64,000 bases of DNA, taken from assembly GCF_001428685.1 (NCBI RefSeq), contig NZ_LMIK01000001.1, positions 405,888 through 469,887 on the forward strand, in the 5' to 3' direction. Position 1 is the stretch's first letter; each line of letters begins with the position of its first letter. The notes below the pieces were generated by a model. That model saw nothing but the letters and a program-made list of their open reading frames with translations, was not told where the DNA came from and did no database searches. Made by a program: the position numbers and the translations under genes. Source of the DNA: Lysobacter sp. Root76 (GTDB lineage: Bacteria > Pseudomonadota > Gammaproteobacteria > Xanthomonadales > Xanthomonadaceae). Positions 16,633 through 28,119 of the stretch are shown here, in pieces.

Positions 16633-16938
16633 ATGGATGCCATACATATTATGGTTGATGTGGGCGTGTTTTCGCCCGATGTGATCGCGCGCGCCGCACA
16701 TCGACACACCGGTGATTGCTTCGTCGACTTGGCGCTGTCCGCAGCGTCAAGCCATGTGGTGTTGACGCCCAAGCATGCAGACGTAGATACGACCCGGCTA
16801 GCATCGCGCTTCAACAACGATCTACTCGACGAACGGTTGCGCGACCTGATTCGCGGAGAAACCGCCGATCTTCAAACGGCACTGGTGCAAGCTGCGCTAC
16901 GCGAGGCCACGCCACGCGATCCAAAGGCAGTGCCATGA
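16633..16938 (+). CDS. hxsD: His-Xaa-Ser system protein HxsD
   Basis: 101 aa from the ATG at 16633, with GGGGGAGG about nine bases upstream. HxsD proteins are small and carry a conserved C-terminal Asn-Asp/Leu/Arg motif; here it is FNNDLLDERLRDLI near residues 62-75, followed by GETADLQTALVQAAL. Early residues show VDVGVFSPDVIARAAHRHTG. The biochemical role of HxsD is unknown; it always travels with two radical SAM maturases and the HxS-repeat protein, so a partner or recognition function is inferred. The stop overlaps the hxsB start (ATGA). The call depends on this neighbourhood as much as on the sequence. Confidence 0.85.
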   Translation: MDAIHIMVDVGVFSPDVIARAAHRHTGDCFVDLALSAASSHVVLTPKHADVDTTRLASRFNNDLLDERLRDLIRGETADLQTALVQAALREATPRDPKAVP

Positions 16939-18446
16939 GGTTCGCTCAGCGCTCTGACTTCAATAGCGCCTCCAGCTACCGGCTGCTGCCGATGCGCTTT
17001 CGTCGCTTGCCTTGGGATGAGACCCAAGTCTTGGTGACCTCACTGGCCGGCGATTGGCTCGTCATACCACGGTCCGACTTGGACCGGGTCGTGGGCGGCG
17101 AGCTACAGCAGGACGAAGCTCTCTTCGCGTCGATGGAGGCACGCCACCTCATCCTGGCTGATCCAGCGCGTTCCACGCTGGCGCCCTTGTTGTCCCAATA
17201 TCGGACCCGCAAGGCCTATCTCCAAGCCGGACCGGCTCTACACATCTTCGTGGTGTCCTTGCGCTGCCATCACACCTGTTCCTACTGCCAGGTGTCGCGG
17301 CGCCCCACATCGGAAACCACCTTCGATATGAGCGGCGCCGCGGGCCGCCATGCGGTGGAACGACTGTTCGAGTGGCCATCCGACAAACTCACCGTCGAGT
17401 TTCAGGGCGGCGAGCCGTTGCTGCATTTCGATCGCGTGCGCTCGCTCACCGAAGCCATCGTCGATCGCAACCGATCGGAAGGCCGATCGTTGCGCTTCGT
17501 CATCGCGTCGACCCTGCACGACTTGACCGACGACCAATTGGCTTTCATGCGGGAGCACCGTTTTCAGCTGTCCACTTCGCTGGACGGCCCCGAGTGGCTG
17601 CACAATGCCAATCGACCGCGACCGGAGCGAGACAGCTATCAGCGCACAATAGAAGGCATCGAGCGTGGACGGCGGGCGTTGGGCGAGGATGCGGTGTCGG
17701 CCCTGACGACACTGACCGCACGCAGCCTCACCGCACCACGCGAGATCATCGATGAATACCGTAAACACGGGCTGCATTCGATCTTTCTGCGGCCGCTCAG
17801 CCCCTACGGCTTCGCCCGCAAGACCCAAGCGCGCCAGGGCTATCCGATCGCCGAGTTCCTGAAGTTCTACGTCGTCGCGTTGGACCACATCCTAAGCGTC
17901 AACCACGATGGCTTTGAGCTCGAAGAGGCTTATGCCAGCTTGCTGCTGTCCCAGTTGCTGACGCCCTTCTCCCACGGCTATGTGGACCTGCGCTCCCCCA
18001 CAGGCGCCGGCCTGGGCACGGTCGTCTATGACTACGACGGTCAGGTCTACCCCTCGGACGAAGCACGCATGCTGGCTGCCATGGGCGACCACAGTTTCGC
18101 CATGGGTCGGGTCGACGAACCGGTCGCCCAATGGCTTCAGTCGCCGGCCATGCAGCAGGTGCTGGCCGCCGGGATCGCCGAGGCCCTGCCTACCTGTGCC
18201 GACTGCGCGTATGTGCCGCTGTGCGGCGCCGATCCCATCGACCACTACGCCCGACAGGGCGATTCGGTCGGGCACCGGCCGACCAGCGACTTCTGCGCGA
18301 AACAGATGGGCATGTTCGACTTGCTCTTGCAGCGATGGCAGGACAGCTCGCCGGCCGACCGAGCCGTGTTTGAGGCTTGGGCCATACGGCGACCCGGCGC
18401 AGCTCCTGCTATCGCTCCGGACGCTTCTTTGGAGGTGGCCGCCTGA
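16935..18446 (+). CDS. hxsB: His-Xaa-Ser system radical SAM maturase HxsB
   Basis: 503 aa from the ATG at 16935, overlapping the hxsD stop by ATGA. The radical SAM cluster motif is RCHHTCSYCQ, with Cys111, Cys115 and Cys118 (CX3CX2C) to bind the SAM-coordinating 4Fe-4S centre. GGEP in the next strand (VEFQGGEPLLHF) is the usual SAM-binding motif. A C-terminal SPASM-like cysteine set at 421, 424, 430 and 454 (TCADCAYVPLCG and later DFCAKQ) would hold an auxiliary cluster. HxsB is expected to modify the HxsA repeat peptide together with HxsC, chemistry unknown. A longer start at 16716 would run through hxsD and is rejected. Confidence 0.93.
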   Translation: MRFAQRSDFNSASSYRLLPMRFRRLPWDETQVLVTSLAGDWLVIPRSDLDRVVGGELQQDEALFASMEARHLILADPARSTLAPLLSQYRTRKAYLQAGPALHIFVVSLRCHHTCSYCQVSRRPTSETTFDMSGAAGRHAVERLFEWPSDKLTVEFQGGEPLLHFDRVRSLTEAIVDRNRSEGRSLRFVIASTLHDLTDDQLAFMREHRFQLSTSLDGPEWLHNANRPRPERDSYQRTIEGIERGRRALGEDAVSALTTLTARSLTAPREIIDEYRKHGLHSIFLRPLSPYGFARKTQARQGYPIAEFLKFYVVALDHILSVNHDGFELEEAYASLLLSQLLTPFSHGYVDLRSPTGAGLGTVVYDYDGQVYPSDEARMLAAMGDHSFAMGRVDEPVAQWLQSPAMQQVLAAGIAEALPTCADCAYVPLCGADPIDHYARQGDSVGHRPTSDFCAKQMGMFDLLLQRWQDSSPADRAVFEAWAIRRPGAAPAIAPDASLEVAA

Positions 18447-19642
18447 TGCTGCCCTTGGACGCCAAGGCCCGCTGGAGCCCGGAGTGGCAGGAGCCCACTC
18501 TGCTCAAAGTCGCGGGACTGCGCGAGTTCGCTGCGGGCGAATTCCCGCTGAAGCGGATGCTGCTGGACCTGCGCACTCCGGAGACTGCCGGTGCTGCCTC
18601 GCTGCTGGACCTGCCTTGGGCCGGCGTGCTCGTCGGCGCCGATGGCCCTCCGCCTGTTGGACATCGAGAGGTCGCGCTCCTGGGCGACCCAGCCACTGTC
18701 CGCCCGGGCGATGTGGTCGAGCTTCGTCCAGGCAGTTCCAAAATCGCCGTGCGCTACCGTCGGGGCGACAACGGCAATGTCCTGTTTGCGACCGAGCGGT
18801 GCAACAGCTTCTGCCTGATGTGCTCCCAGCCGCCTCGTGAGATCGACGACGGCTGGCGCGTGGAGGAGTTGTGCGACCTGGCGGGATTGATCGACAAGGA
18901 CGAACCTTCCATTGCCATCAGTGGTGGCGAGCCCACGCTTCTGGGCGCCGGCCTCGAACGGGTCATCCGGCGCTGCGCCGAGATGCTGCCCGACACGCAC
19001 ATCCATGTCCTCTCCAACGGCCGCCGTTTCGAGGATCAGGCCTACGCGAACACCTTCACCGACGCCCACCCCTCGCTGACTTGGGGCGTGCCGCTGTATG
19101 GCGATCACCACCGCTTGCACGACTACATTGTCCAGAGCCCAGGTGCCTTCGCCCAGACCGTGCGCGGGCTCTATGCCCTTCATGCTGCCGGGCAACGGGT
19201 CGAGGTGCGGGTGGTGCTCACCAAGCCGGTGGCAGAACGGCTGCCGGAATTGGCGCGCTATCTCTACCGCAACCTGCCTTTTGTTGAACATGTGGCGCTG
19301 ATGGGCACGGAGCCCATTGGCTTCGCTAAAGCCCATCGCGAGGCGTTGTGGATCGATCCCGTGGATCTTGCGCCGGCGTTGCTGGAAGCCGCGCAGTTCC
19401 TGGATCGGCGCGGCATGGCGGTATCCCTCTACAACCTGCCGCTATGCACTCTGCCCGCCGATCTGTGGCCATTCGCTCGGCGCAGCATCTCCGACTGGAA
19501 ACAACACTACCTGCCGGCGTGCGAGGGCTGCGCGCTGAAAGACCGATGTGGCGGCTTTTTCGGCTGGATCACCCCCGAGTGGACCAGCCGCGCCATCGCC
19601 CCAGTTACCGCTAAGGACGATTTCTCATGCGCAAGGCACTGA
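18446..19642 (+). CDS. hxsC: His-Xaa-Ser system radical SAM maturase HxsC
   Basis: 398 aa. The ATG at 18446 shares one base with the hxsB stop and has GGAGGTGG 8-15 bases upstream. The N-terminal ~115 residues form a family-specific domain (LLKVAGLREFAAGEFPLKR). The radical SAM motif is ERCNSFCLMCSQPP, with Cys119, Cys123 and Cys126, followed by AISGGEPTLLG and HVLSNGRRF. Late cysteines (PACEGCALKDRCGGFF) may bind a second cluster or metal. HxsB and HxsC form the paired maturases of the system; the reaction on His-Xaa-Ser repeats has not been established. The 3' end overlaps hxsA by 16 bases, so all four genes are coupled. Confidence 0.93.
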   Translation: MLPLDAKARWSPEWQEPTLLKVAGLREFAAGEFPLKRMLLDLRTPETAGAASLLDLPWAGVLVGADGPPPVGHREVALLGDPATVRPGDVVELRPGSSKIAVRYRRGDNGNVLFATERCNSFCLMCSQPPREIDDGWRVEELCDLAGLIDKDEPSIAISGGEPTLLGAGLERVIRRCAEMLPDTHIHVLSNGRRFEDQAYANTFTDAHPSLTWGVPLYGDHHRLHDYIVQSPGAFAQTVRGLYALHAAGQRVEVRVVLTKPVAERLPELARYLYRNLPFVEHVALMGTEPIGFAKAHREALWIDPVDLAPALLEAAQFLDRRGMAVSLYNLPLCTLPADLWPFARRSISDWKQHYLPACEGCALKDRCGGFFGWITPEWTSRAIAPVTAKDDFSCARH

Positions 19643-20415
19643 CCCTGGCCGGTGGCGCGCTGTCGGCGCTGCATGGCTCCTTCCAGGACACCGAAGGCCA
19701 GGCGGGCAAGCAGTCCGCATTGATGGCGCTTGCACAAGAAGACGCGAACTACACCACTACGCTGGTGGCGCCTCTTAACGCGGATATCGACAATCTCTAC
19801 GCGGGGCACCGGTCTCACAGCTCGCATCGCTCGCACAGCTCCCATAGTTCCCACAGCTCGCACTACTCGGGCAGCGGCGGTTCCTATCGTGCGCCGGCCT
19901 CCACCTACACCCCGCCCGCTCCCAGTTCCTATGTTGCGCCCACGTCGAGCCCCTATGTCGCACCGGCGGCTCCCGTGCGCTCGACACCGCGCACCAGGAA
20001 AGCGCCTACCCGACGGCTCCCTTCGCCACGGACCTATGCGCCGCTGAATGTCGACGCATACGATCCACCGACGGCGGATGCCGCCTCAACCCATCCTTCC
20101 GCCGGCCATGGGACCGACACCACACCCGCGCCCAGCTCATCGCCGCAGAACGGCTGGATGCGCTGGGCCGATCGCAACCGCTCAACGCCCGCGACGGGGT
20201 CCACCAGAGCCAACGCGGATCAGCTTCGCCTCATGATCATGCGCGTGCAGGCTGCGCTTTACGCCAAGGGCTACGACCCCGGGGCCATCGACGGTGTGCT
20301 GGGTGTGCGCACGGTCTCGGCCCTGCAGCAGTTTCAGGAAGCCTATGGCCTGGTGCCAACAGGTCAGATGACGACGGAAACACTCAACGCGCTGGGGGTG
20401 GCGTTGGTTCGGTGA
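19627..20415 (+). CDS. hxsA: His-Xaa-Ser repeat protein HxsA with peptidoglycan-binding domain
   Basis: 262 aa. Residues 61-81 are seven tandem His-Xaa-Ser units (visible as HSSHRSHSSHSSHSSHYS). These are the presumed substrate of HxsB/HxsC. A Pro/Ser/Tyr-rich linker follows (TYTPPAPSSYVAP and so on), then a C-terminal PG_binding_1-type domain at ~198-260 (ALYAKGYDPGAIDGVLGVRT, ALQQFQEAYGLVPTG). The N-terminus (MRKALTLAGGALSALHGSF) is only weakly signal-like. The domain order suggests a modified repeat held at the cell wall. Metal binding or redox activity by the His/Ser repeat is speculation. The start overlaps hxsC by 16 bases. Confidence 0.93.
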   Translation: MRKALTLAGGALSALHGSFQDTEGQAGKQSALMALAQEDANYTTTLVAPLNADIDNLYAGHRSHSSHRSHSSHSSHSSHYSGSGGSYRAPASTYTPPAPSSYVAPTSSPYVAPAAPVRSTPRTRKAPTRRLPSPRTYAPLNVDAYDPPTADAASTHPSAGHGTDTTPAPSSSPQNGWMRWADRNRSTPATGSTRANADQLRLMIMRVQAALYAKGYDPGAIDGVLGVRTVSALQQFQEAYGLVPTGQMTTETLNALGVALVR

Positions 20416-20513
20416 TCTTGCTTCATAGGTCCGCCGATCAAGTCAGAGCAATGGGTGTTCCCAGCATTGTCGTTACCGCACGCACCTAGCCGTCCTGAAA
20501 GCCCAATCAGTAA

Positions 20514-20863
20514 ATCAACTCAACCCAAGGAAGTATCTTCGAGCACCCTGCTCCAGAAAACGACCTGCCGTATGACTACTCATGGACGGCACTGAAAGGC
20601 GACGACCCTCGCCTCACAGGCAACCCCGATTCCGCTCTGCTGAGGCGGCGAGAGGGCTACGAGGTGCTCGCTTCATCAACCGGTTCGCCGAAGCGCAGAA
20701 ATGGAAGCAGAAAAGAAGTGGCCTGAAGCTCGAATGGCTCATCCATGACTATTTCCCGTCGGACGTTCGCAGCCGCGCCAAAGTCCGCGACTGGTTGATC
20801 AAGAACTGGAAGACCTACGACGCGGCATGGGATCAAAAGGTAGCTCGGAGCGATGTGCCCTGA
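20514..20863 (+). pseudogene. Frameshifted remnant of an unknown gene
   Basis: Two protein-like segments in different frames join cleanly if one base is added near 20667. The first frame (from 20514) reads FEHPAPENDLPYDYSWTALK ... RRREGYEVL; the second continues RFINRFAEAQKWKQKRSGL ... WLIKNWKTYDAAW and stops at 20863. The amino acid composition on both sides is that of a real protein, with no start codon left for the first part. I read this as a decayed gene. The family is unknown to me. It sits between hxsA and the truncated integrase. Confidence 0.6.
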
Positions 20864-20902
20864 GCTTTTGGTAAACAGGCCTACTGACCTTCCAAGCCGC
20901 GA

Positions 20903-21217
20903 TCAGTATCCATCCAGCGATGGATCGTCGGTTTCTCGTGTCTTAGCCCGTAGACCCCGGGCTCTATAGCGGTGGATTGCCCTTATGGGCCCTGAGACAC
21001 TGGGGCATGCATCCGCTGTTGGTTCGATTACGGCCACCCCGAACCCCGCGGGGACGTCCCGGTGACTGTCAAAGATCACATAGCGCTTCTGCTCCGTATT
21101 CGGGGCAAAATTAACGATCTTGCCCGTGGCGCCGACGACCGGGATGCGGCTGAACGAGAGCTGTTCCTTGATCATGATGGGCGTGAGTGCCACCTTCCTG
21201 GACGGCCTACCTTCCAT
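20903..21217 (-). pseudogene. Truncated tyrosine-recombinase (phage/ICE integrase) N-terminus
   Basis: 104 aa from an ATG at 21217. Residues ~10-65 look like the arm-type DNA-binding N-terminus of tyrosine integrases (MIKEQLSFSRIPV, KRYVIFDSHRDVPAGFGVAV). The homology-like part then stops: the rest is low-complexity and lacks the catalytic core (no Arg...His-x-x-Arg...Tyr). The normal length would be about 400 aa. It is therefore a dead remnant. It lies head to head with mutS and marks a likely insertion or deletion scar next to the hxs cassette. Identification rests on the short YVIFDS...GFG pattern. Confidence 0.5.
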
Positions 21218-21361
21218 ATGTAGCTCCAAGGCCCGCCTTGCTGGCTGGACGTTGGCGCACCGCGGCACACTGGCGTTACAGGCCGGTGTGTCCATCTGCC
21301 CTCACTTGTCCAAATTTGTCCATACTCCGCTGAGCTCAAGAGCCATAAATCATTGAATCAA

Positions 21362-23977
21362 ATGCATAAAGTCCAAAAGCCCAGCACTGGAAAGAGCTCC
21401 GAAGAGCACACGCCGTTGATGCGCCAGTTCTTCGCCGCCAAGTCCGAGCACCCGGACGTGCTGCTGTTCTTCCGCATGGGCGACTTCTACGAACTGTTCT
21501 ACGACGACGCCCGCAAGGCGGCGCGGCTGCTCGACATCACCCTGACCCAGCGCGGCAACTCGGCCGGCCAGCCGATTCCGATGGCGGGCGTGCCGCACCA
21601 TGCGGCCGAGGGCTATCTGGCGCGCCTGGTCGCACTGGGCGAGTCGGTCGCGATCTGCGAACAGATCGGCGACCCAGCCTTGGCCAAGGGCATCGTCGAG
21701 CGCAAGGTGGTGCGCATCGTCACTCCGGGCACGGTTACCGACGAGGCCCTGCTGCACGAACGCCGCGACACCTTGCTGCTGACCATCGCGCGCGGCAAGC
21801 ACGGTTACGGCGTGGCCTGGGCCGATCTGGCCGGCGGCCGTTTCCTGGTCAACGAAGTCGCCAGCGAAGACGCGCTCGAAGCCGAGCTCGCACGCCTGGA
21901 ACCGGCCGAGACCCTGATCGCCGACGAGGACGGCTGGGCGCCGTTCGTGTCCGAACGCAATGGCCTGCGCCGGCGCGCGCCGTGGCTGTTCGACGTCGAC
22001 AGCGGCCGCCGCCAGCTGCTGCGTTTCTTCGGCCTGCACGACCTCAGCGGTTTCGGCCTCGAAGACCGTCCGCTCGCGATCGCCGCCGCCGCTGCCCTGC
22101 TGGGCTATGTCGAAGAAACCCAGAAGCAGCGCCTGCCGCACCTGACCTCGATCGCGGTCGAATCCGGCGACGGCGCGATCGCGATGAACGCCGCGACCCG
22201 TCGCCACCTCGAACTCGACAGCCGCATCGACGGCGACAGCCGCACCACCCTGCTCGGTGTGCTCGACAGCACGGTCACGCCGATGGGCGGGCGCTTGCTG
22301 CGGCGCTGGCTGCACCGTCCGTTGCGCGACCGCCCCACCCTGCGCCTGCGCCACCAGGCGGTCGCGACCCTGATCGACTCGCGCGCCGGCGACGGCGTAC
22401 GCGAACGCTTCCGCGCGCTCGGCGATCTGGAACGCATCCTCTCGCGCATCGCCCTGCGCAGCGCGCGCCCGCGCGACTTGTCGACCCTGCGCGACGGCCT
22501 GTGCCTGCTGCCCGACGTGCGCGCCCTGCTGGCGCCGCTGGACGCGCCGTTGTTGAGCGAACTGTCCGCCGAACTGGGCGAACACGCCGAGCACGCGCAG
22601 CTGCTGACCCAGGCGATCGTGACCCAGCCGCCGGTGCTGGCGCGCGACGGCGGCGTGTTCGCGACCGGCTTCGATGCCGAACTCGACGAGTTGCGCACGC
22701 TGTCGACCAACGCCGATCAGTTCCTGGTCGACCTGGAAGCGCGCGAACGCATCGCCAGCGGCATCCCCACTCTCAAGGTCGGCTACAACCGCGTCCACGG
22801 CTACTACCTGGAAGTCAGCAAGGCCCAGGCCGAGAAGGCGCCCACCCATTACACCCGCCGTCAGACCCTGAGCAACGCCGAGCGCTACATCACCGAGGAG
22901 CTCAAGCAGTTCGAGGACAAAGTGCTGTCGGCGCGCGAACGCTCGCTCAGCCGCGAACGCCTGCTCTACGAACAATTGCTGGACACGCTCAACGAACGTC
23001 TGGCGCCGCTCAAGCGCTGCGCCGCGGCGCTGGCCGAGCTCGACGTGCTGTGCGGTTTCGCCGAGCGCGCACAGGCGCTGGACTGGTCGCCGCCGGAACT
23101 GCGCGACGAGCCCGGCCTGCGCATCGAACGCGGCCGCCATCCGGTGGTCGAGGCGGTGCGCAGCGAGCCCTTCGAACCCAACGATCTGATCCTGGACGAA
23201 GCCAACGGCCGCCGCATGCTGGTCATCACCGGCCCCAACATGGGCGGTAAATCGACCTACATGCGCCAGAACGCGCTGATCGTGCTGCTCGCGCATATCG
23301 GCAGTTTCGTGCCGGCCACGCGCGCGATCCTCGGCCCGATCGATCGCATCCTGACCCGCATCGGCGCCGGCGACGATCTGGCGCGCGGGCAATCGACCTT
23401 CATGGTCGAGATGAGCGAGACCAGCTACATCCTGCACCACGCCAGCGACCAGTCGCTGGTGCTGATGGACGAGATCGGCCGCGGCACCTCGACCTACGAC
23501 GGCCTGGCCCTGGCCGAGGCCTGCGCGCGCCACCTGGCCCAGCACAACCGCGCCTACACCCTGTTCGCGACCCACTACTTCGAACTCACCGCGCTCGCCG
23601 AGCCCGGCAGCGGCATCGCCAACGTGCACCTGGACGCGGTCGAACATCACGACAAGAACGGCGGCGAGCAACTGGTGTTCATGCACGCGGTCAAGGACGG
23701 CCCGGCCGACCGCAGCTTCGGCCTGCAGGTCGCCGCGCTCGCGGGCCTGCCCAAGTCGGTGGTCAAGCAGGCGCGCGGACGCCTGATCGAACTCGAGCAG
23801 CAGGGCCGCGACGCGCCGATGCCTTCCTTCGCCCAGGCCGCGCTCGACCAGCCGCAGCAGTTCGGCCTGTTCGCGCCGTCCTCGGCGGCGCTGGACGCGC
23901 TGGCCGCGGTGGACCCGGACGAACTGACGCCCAAGCAGGCCCTGGAAGCGCTGTACCGGATCAAGGCGCTGACCTGA
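21362..23977 (+). CDS. mutS: DNA mismatch repair protein MutS
   Basis: 871 aa from the ATG at 21362; an in-frame TTG at 21353 would add three residues and neither has a strong Shine-Dalgarno. The mismatch-wedge motif FYE is at residues 42-44 (GDFYELF). The connector, lever and clamp domains follow, with [20 protein letters not shown] in the clamp region. The ATPase has Walker [10 protein letters not shown] near 624, Walker [14 protein letters not shown] near 700, and the FATHYFELT signature. It is full-length and ends with the small helical tetramerisation tail. MutS recognises mismatches and recruits MutL. Residues before [13 protein letters not shown] differ from those I know in relatives, consistent with a breakpoint just upstream. 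Confidence 0.97.
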   Translation: MHKVQKPSTGKSSEEHTPLMRQFFAAKSEHPDVLLFFRMGDFYELFYDDARKAARLLDITLTQRGNSAGQPIPMAGVPHHAAEGYLARLVALGESVAICEQIGDPALAKGIVERKVVRIVTPGTVTDEALLHERRDTLLLTIARGKHGYGVAWADLAGGRFLVNEVASEDALEAELARLEPAETLIADEDGWAPFVSERNGLRRRAPWLFDVDSGRRQLLRFFGLHDLSGFGLEDRPLAIAAAAALLGYVEETQKQRLPHLTSIAVESGDGAIAMNAATRRHLELDSRIDGDSRTTLLGVLDSTVTPMGGRLLRRWLHRPLRDRPTLRLRHQAVATLIDSRAGDGVRERFRALGDLERILSRIALRSARPRDLSTLRDGLCLLPDVRALLAPLDAPLLSELSAELGEHAEHAQLLTQAIVTQPPVLARDGGVFATGFDAELDELRTLSTNADQFLVDLEARERIASGIPTLKVGYNRVHGYYLEVSKAQAEKAPTHYTRRQTLSNAERYITEELKQFEDKVLSARERSLSRERLLYEQLLDTLNERLAPLKRCAAALAELDVLCGFAERAQALDWSPPELRDEPGLRIERGRHPVVEAVRSEPFEPNDLILDEANGRRMLVITGPNMGGKSTYMRQNALIVLLAHIGSFVPATRAILGPIDRILTRIGAGDDLARGQSTFMVEMSETSYILHHASDQSLVLMDEIGRGTSTYDGLALAEACARHLAQHNRAYTLFATHYFELTALAEPGSGIANVHLDAVEHHDKNGGEQLVFMHAVKDGPADRSFGLQVAALAGLPKSVVKQARGRLIELEQQGRDAPMPSFAQAALDQPQQFGLFAPSSAALDALAAVDPDELTPKQALEALYRIKALT

Positions 23978-24121
23978 TCCCTCGGACCGAGGCCGCCTGC
24001 GGGCGGCCCGGCCGGCTGGCGAACATTTAGATCGGGCCCGGCCCGCAGCGATCACGGCGGCGTAAGACCGCCGTGCCCAAACTGCGCGCGCGGTTCCGAG
24101 CGAGCCGCCGCGACCCGCTCC

Positions 24122-24145
24122 ATAGCCTCGCCCTATCAGATAGGT
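24122..24145. promoter_or_regulatory. OxyR-like half site / palindrome upstream of katG
   Basis: ATAG (24122-24125), seven bases, then CTAT (24133-24136) matches the OxyR half-site pattern ATAG-N7-CTAT. It is overlapped by the 13-bp palindrome CCTATCAGATAGG. The second OxyR half-site is imperfect (ATAG at 24140 without a proper CTAT partner). Position ~300 bases before katG is somewhat far, so the regulated promoter may drive the intervening 38-codon frame too. Confidence 0.45.
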
Positions 24146-24225
24146 CGAAAGGATCGATTTCACATGGCGATCGGCCCGGCCTATCGTCGGTGGGCGACTT
24201 AACCCCTGACACGGAGTGCCAGCCC

Positions 24226-24342
24226 ATGAGCCAGCAGGACGACGACAAGCCGAGCCGATTCGCGGCTCCCGACCACCGCCACGGCGCGACCGCCGCGCCG
24301 CTTCAGCACGATCGCCGGGTCGTAAAGCTGGTGCCCCACTAA
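24226..24342 (+). CDS. Possible small protein upstream of katG
   Basis: 38 codons, MSQQDDDKPSRFAAPDHRHG to a C-terminal VVKLVPH. A GGAG element lies 10-15 bases before the ATG, and codon use is like the neighbouring genes. The product is hydrophilic with no domain. It sits in the leader of katG, 101 bases before that start, so it could be a small stress protein, a leader peptide, or chance. Confidence 0.35.
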   Translation: MSQQDDDKPSRFAAPDHRHGATAAPLQHDRRVVKLVPH

Positions 24343-24431
24343 GTACCGATCCGAGCCGGCCCAGCCTCGGGCCCGTTCGGATATCCCCCGTACTCCTCAT
24401 CGCACCGGGTCGTTGGATCCACACCGTCTAA

Positions 24432-26624
<2,193 letters not shown>

Positions 26625-26698
26625 TCGTCGCCCGCTGATCAATGCCGGTGTGCCCCACGCACCGGCCTACCCTGTAACTCCCGTGTGACAACGACTGG

Positions 26699-26727
26699 CC
26701 CGGCGAGCGATCGCCGGGTCTTTTTTT
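26699..26727 (+). terminator. Rho-independent terminator after katG
   Basis: Stem CCCGGCGA (26699-26706), loop GCGA, stem TCGCCGGG (26711-26718), then TCTTTTTTT. This is an eight-pair GC-rich hairpin with a seven-T tract. Confidence 0.9.
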
Positions 26728-27120
26728 GTTCGCGGCGCGCCGCGATCGGTCGCTCGCGTCCTTCGCGCCCGGCGCGACGCCGCCGACGGCAGCGCCGTCT
26801 CGTCGTCATCGTCGTCCTGCAGATGCCAGGCCGCCGACGAGGCGCAGGGCGGCAATCCATCGCAGCCGCGCGTGCGGCTGCGCCCCGGCCTCAGCGACGA
26901 TCCCCAGACGGCAGGCCGGTCACGCGGGCCTCGAACCGATTGGGCGGACGAACGGCCCGGTCGCATGCACGCAAGCGCGAAACGGCGCTGCGCATACCGC
27001 TTTCGTATGCCGCGCGCGCTGACCGCATGTGCCGGCACCGGACGAGCGGCGCCGCGGCGTCACCACGGTCGGGCGAAACGGCGCTAGGATCGGTTTCCAC
27101 TGCCCAAAGGACACTCCCCC
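26728..27120. other. Gap between katG terminator and DUF937 gene
   Basis: Open frames here run through on several strands but show only Arg/Ala-rich composition typical of GC-rich noncoding sequence. No promoter consensus stands out. I see no gene. Confidence 0.5.
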
Positions 27121-27747
27121 ATGAGCTCATTGACCGACGACCTCCTCCGCCAACTCCAGGGTCAGCCGCTGGAACAGATGAGCAGCCAGCTCGGCCTGTC
27201 GCAGTCGCAGACCGCCGGTGCGGTGTCGGCGGCGCTGCCGCTCCTGCTGGGCGCGCTCGGCCGCAACGCCAGCCAGCCGCAGGGCGCCGAGGCGCTGTTC
27301 GGCGCACTGCAGCGCGACCATGCCGGCGCCGCCGGCGGTCTCGATATCGGCAGCGTGCTGGGTGCGGTGCTCGGCGGCGGCGGCGGCCGTCAGACCGACG
27401 GTGCCGGCATCCTGGGTCACATCTTCGGCGGCCGTCAGGAAACCGCGGCCCAGGGCCTGGGTCAGGCCACCGGCCTCGGCGGCGGCCAGGCCAACACCCT
27501 GCTCAAGATCCTCGCCCCGATCGTGCTGTCGTATCTGGCCCAGCGCATGTTCTCCGGCGGCGGTCAGGCCGTGGCCTCGCCGCAGGCGCTGGGCGACGTG
27601 CTCGGCCAGGAACACCAGCGCATTCAGCAGGACAGCAGCGCCGGCGGGCTGCTCGGCTCGGTACTGGACCAGGACGGCGATGGCCAGCTCGGTCTGGGCG
27701 ATCTGCTCAAGATCGGCGGCGGCCTGCTGGGCGGCGGCAATCGCTGA
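27121..27747 (+). CDS. DUF937 (YidB-like) protein
   Basis: 208 aa, rich in Gly, Gln and Leu. It begins MSSLTDDLLRQLQGQPLEQM with the DUF937 pattern of helices (SAALPLLLGALGRNA, LLKILAPIVLSYLAQRMF). Near residue 182 DQDGDGQLGLGDLL resembles a single calcium-binding EF-hand/dockerin-like loop. No signal peptide or membrane helix. The function of DUF937 proteins is unknown; the E. coli relative YidB is also uncharacterised. It is monocistronic, between a terminator upstream and a strong terminator downstream. Confidence 0.85.
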   Translation: MSSLTDDLLRQLQGQPLEQMSSQLGLSQSQTAGAVSAALPLLLGALGRNASQPQGAEALFGALQRDHAGAAGGLDIGSVLGAVLGGGGGRQTDGAGILGHIFGGRQETAAQGLGQATGLGGGQANTLLKILAPIVLSYLAQRMFSGGGQAVASPQALGDVLGQEHQRIQQDSSAGGLLGSVLDQDGDGQLGLGDLLKIGGGLLGGGNR

Positions 27748-27770
27748 GCTTTAGCCGATCATTCGATGCC

Positions 27771-27806
27771 ACTGCGGCCGCGTTTCGACGCGGCCGCAGT
27801 CGTTTT
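27771..27806 (+). terminator. Rho-independent terminator after the DUF937 gene
   Basis: Twelve-pair stem ACTGCGGCCGCG / CGCGGCCGCAGT with loop TTTCGA (27783-27788), followed by CGTTTT. Confidence 0.88.
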
Positions 27807-27824
27807 GGGGTTCGATCGGATACC

Positions 27825-28100
27825 GATCGCGGCTTACGCCGCTCCCACAGGGGTGAGTCCGTCGGTATCGGTTCGCGGCTTACGCCGGCCCTACCCAAAG
27901 CCGGGGCGGCTCGTCGCTTTCTGTGGGAGCGGCGTGAGCCGCGATGCGCAAGCGCGGTAACGGCGAAAGCCGGCAAGCGGGACATCGCCGATCGCATCGG
28001 AATCACAATCGGCCCGAATGGCGACCTGGCACCGATCGCGGCTTACGCCGCTCCTACCCAAAGCAGGGGCGGCTCGTCGCTGACTGTGGGGCGAGCCGGT
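27825..28100. repeat. REP-like repeat cluster between DUF937 gene and hslR
   Basis: Copies of TCGCGGCTTACGCCG(C/G)... lie at 27825-27850, 27872-27895 and 28034-28059. Inverted copies (GTGGGAGCGGCGTGAGCCGCGA) are at 27921-27945 and, degenerate, near 28083-28102. Facing pairs would fold into long cruciform-like hairpins. The spacer CCCAAAGC(A/C)(G)GGGCGGCTCGTCGC recurs between paired arms. Such elements are abundant intergenic REP families in xanthomonads. No gene lies in 27748-28119. Confidence 0.8.
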
Positions 28101-28119
28101 CGCAACCGGCCCGCCCGCG

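Noticed and set aside
16009..16707. Minus-strand frame of 232 codons before the hxs cassette
   Set aside because: No domain, no signal, no ribosome site; it overlaps the periplasmic protein in another frame.
23991..24008. Hairpin GGCCGCC-TGCG-GGCGGCC after mutS as a terminator
   Set aside because: No T tract follows; it may still slow polymerase but is not a clear intrinsic terminator.
21350..24424. Long minus-strand open frame (over 1000 codons) opposite mutS
   Set aside because: It is the GC-rich antisense shadow of mutS; composition is Gln/Arg/Val-rich with no domain, and mutS is unmistakable.
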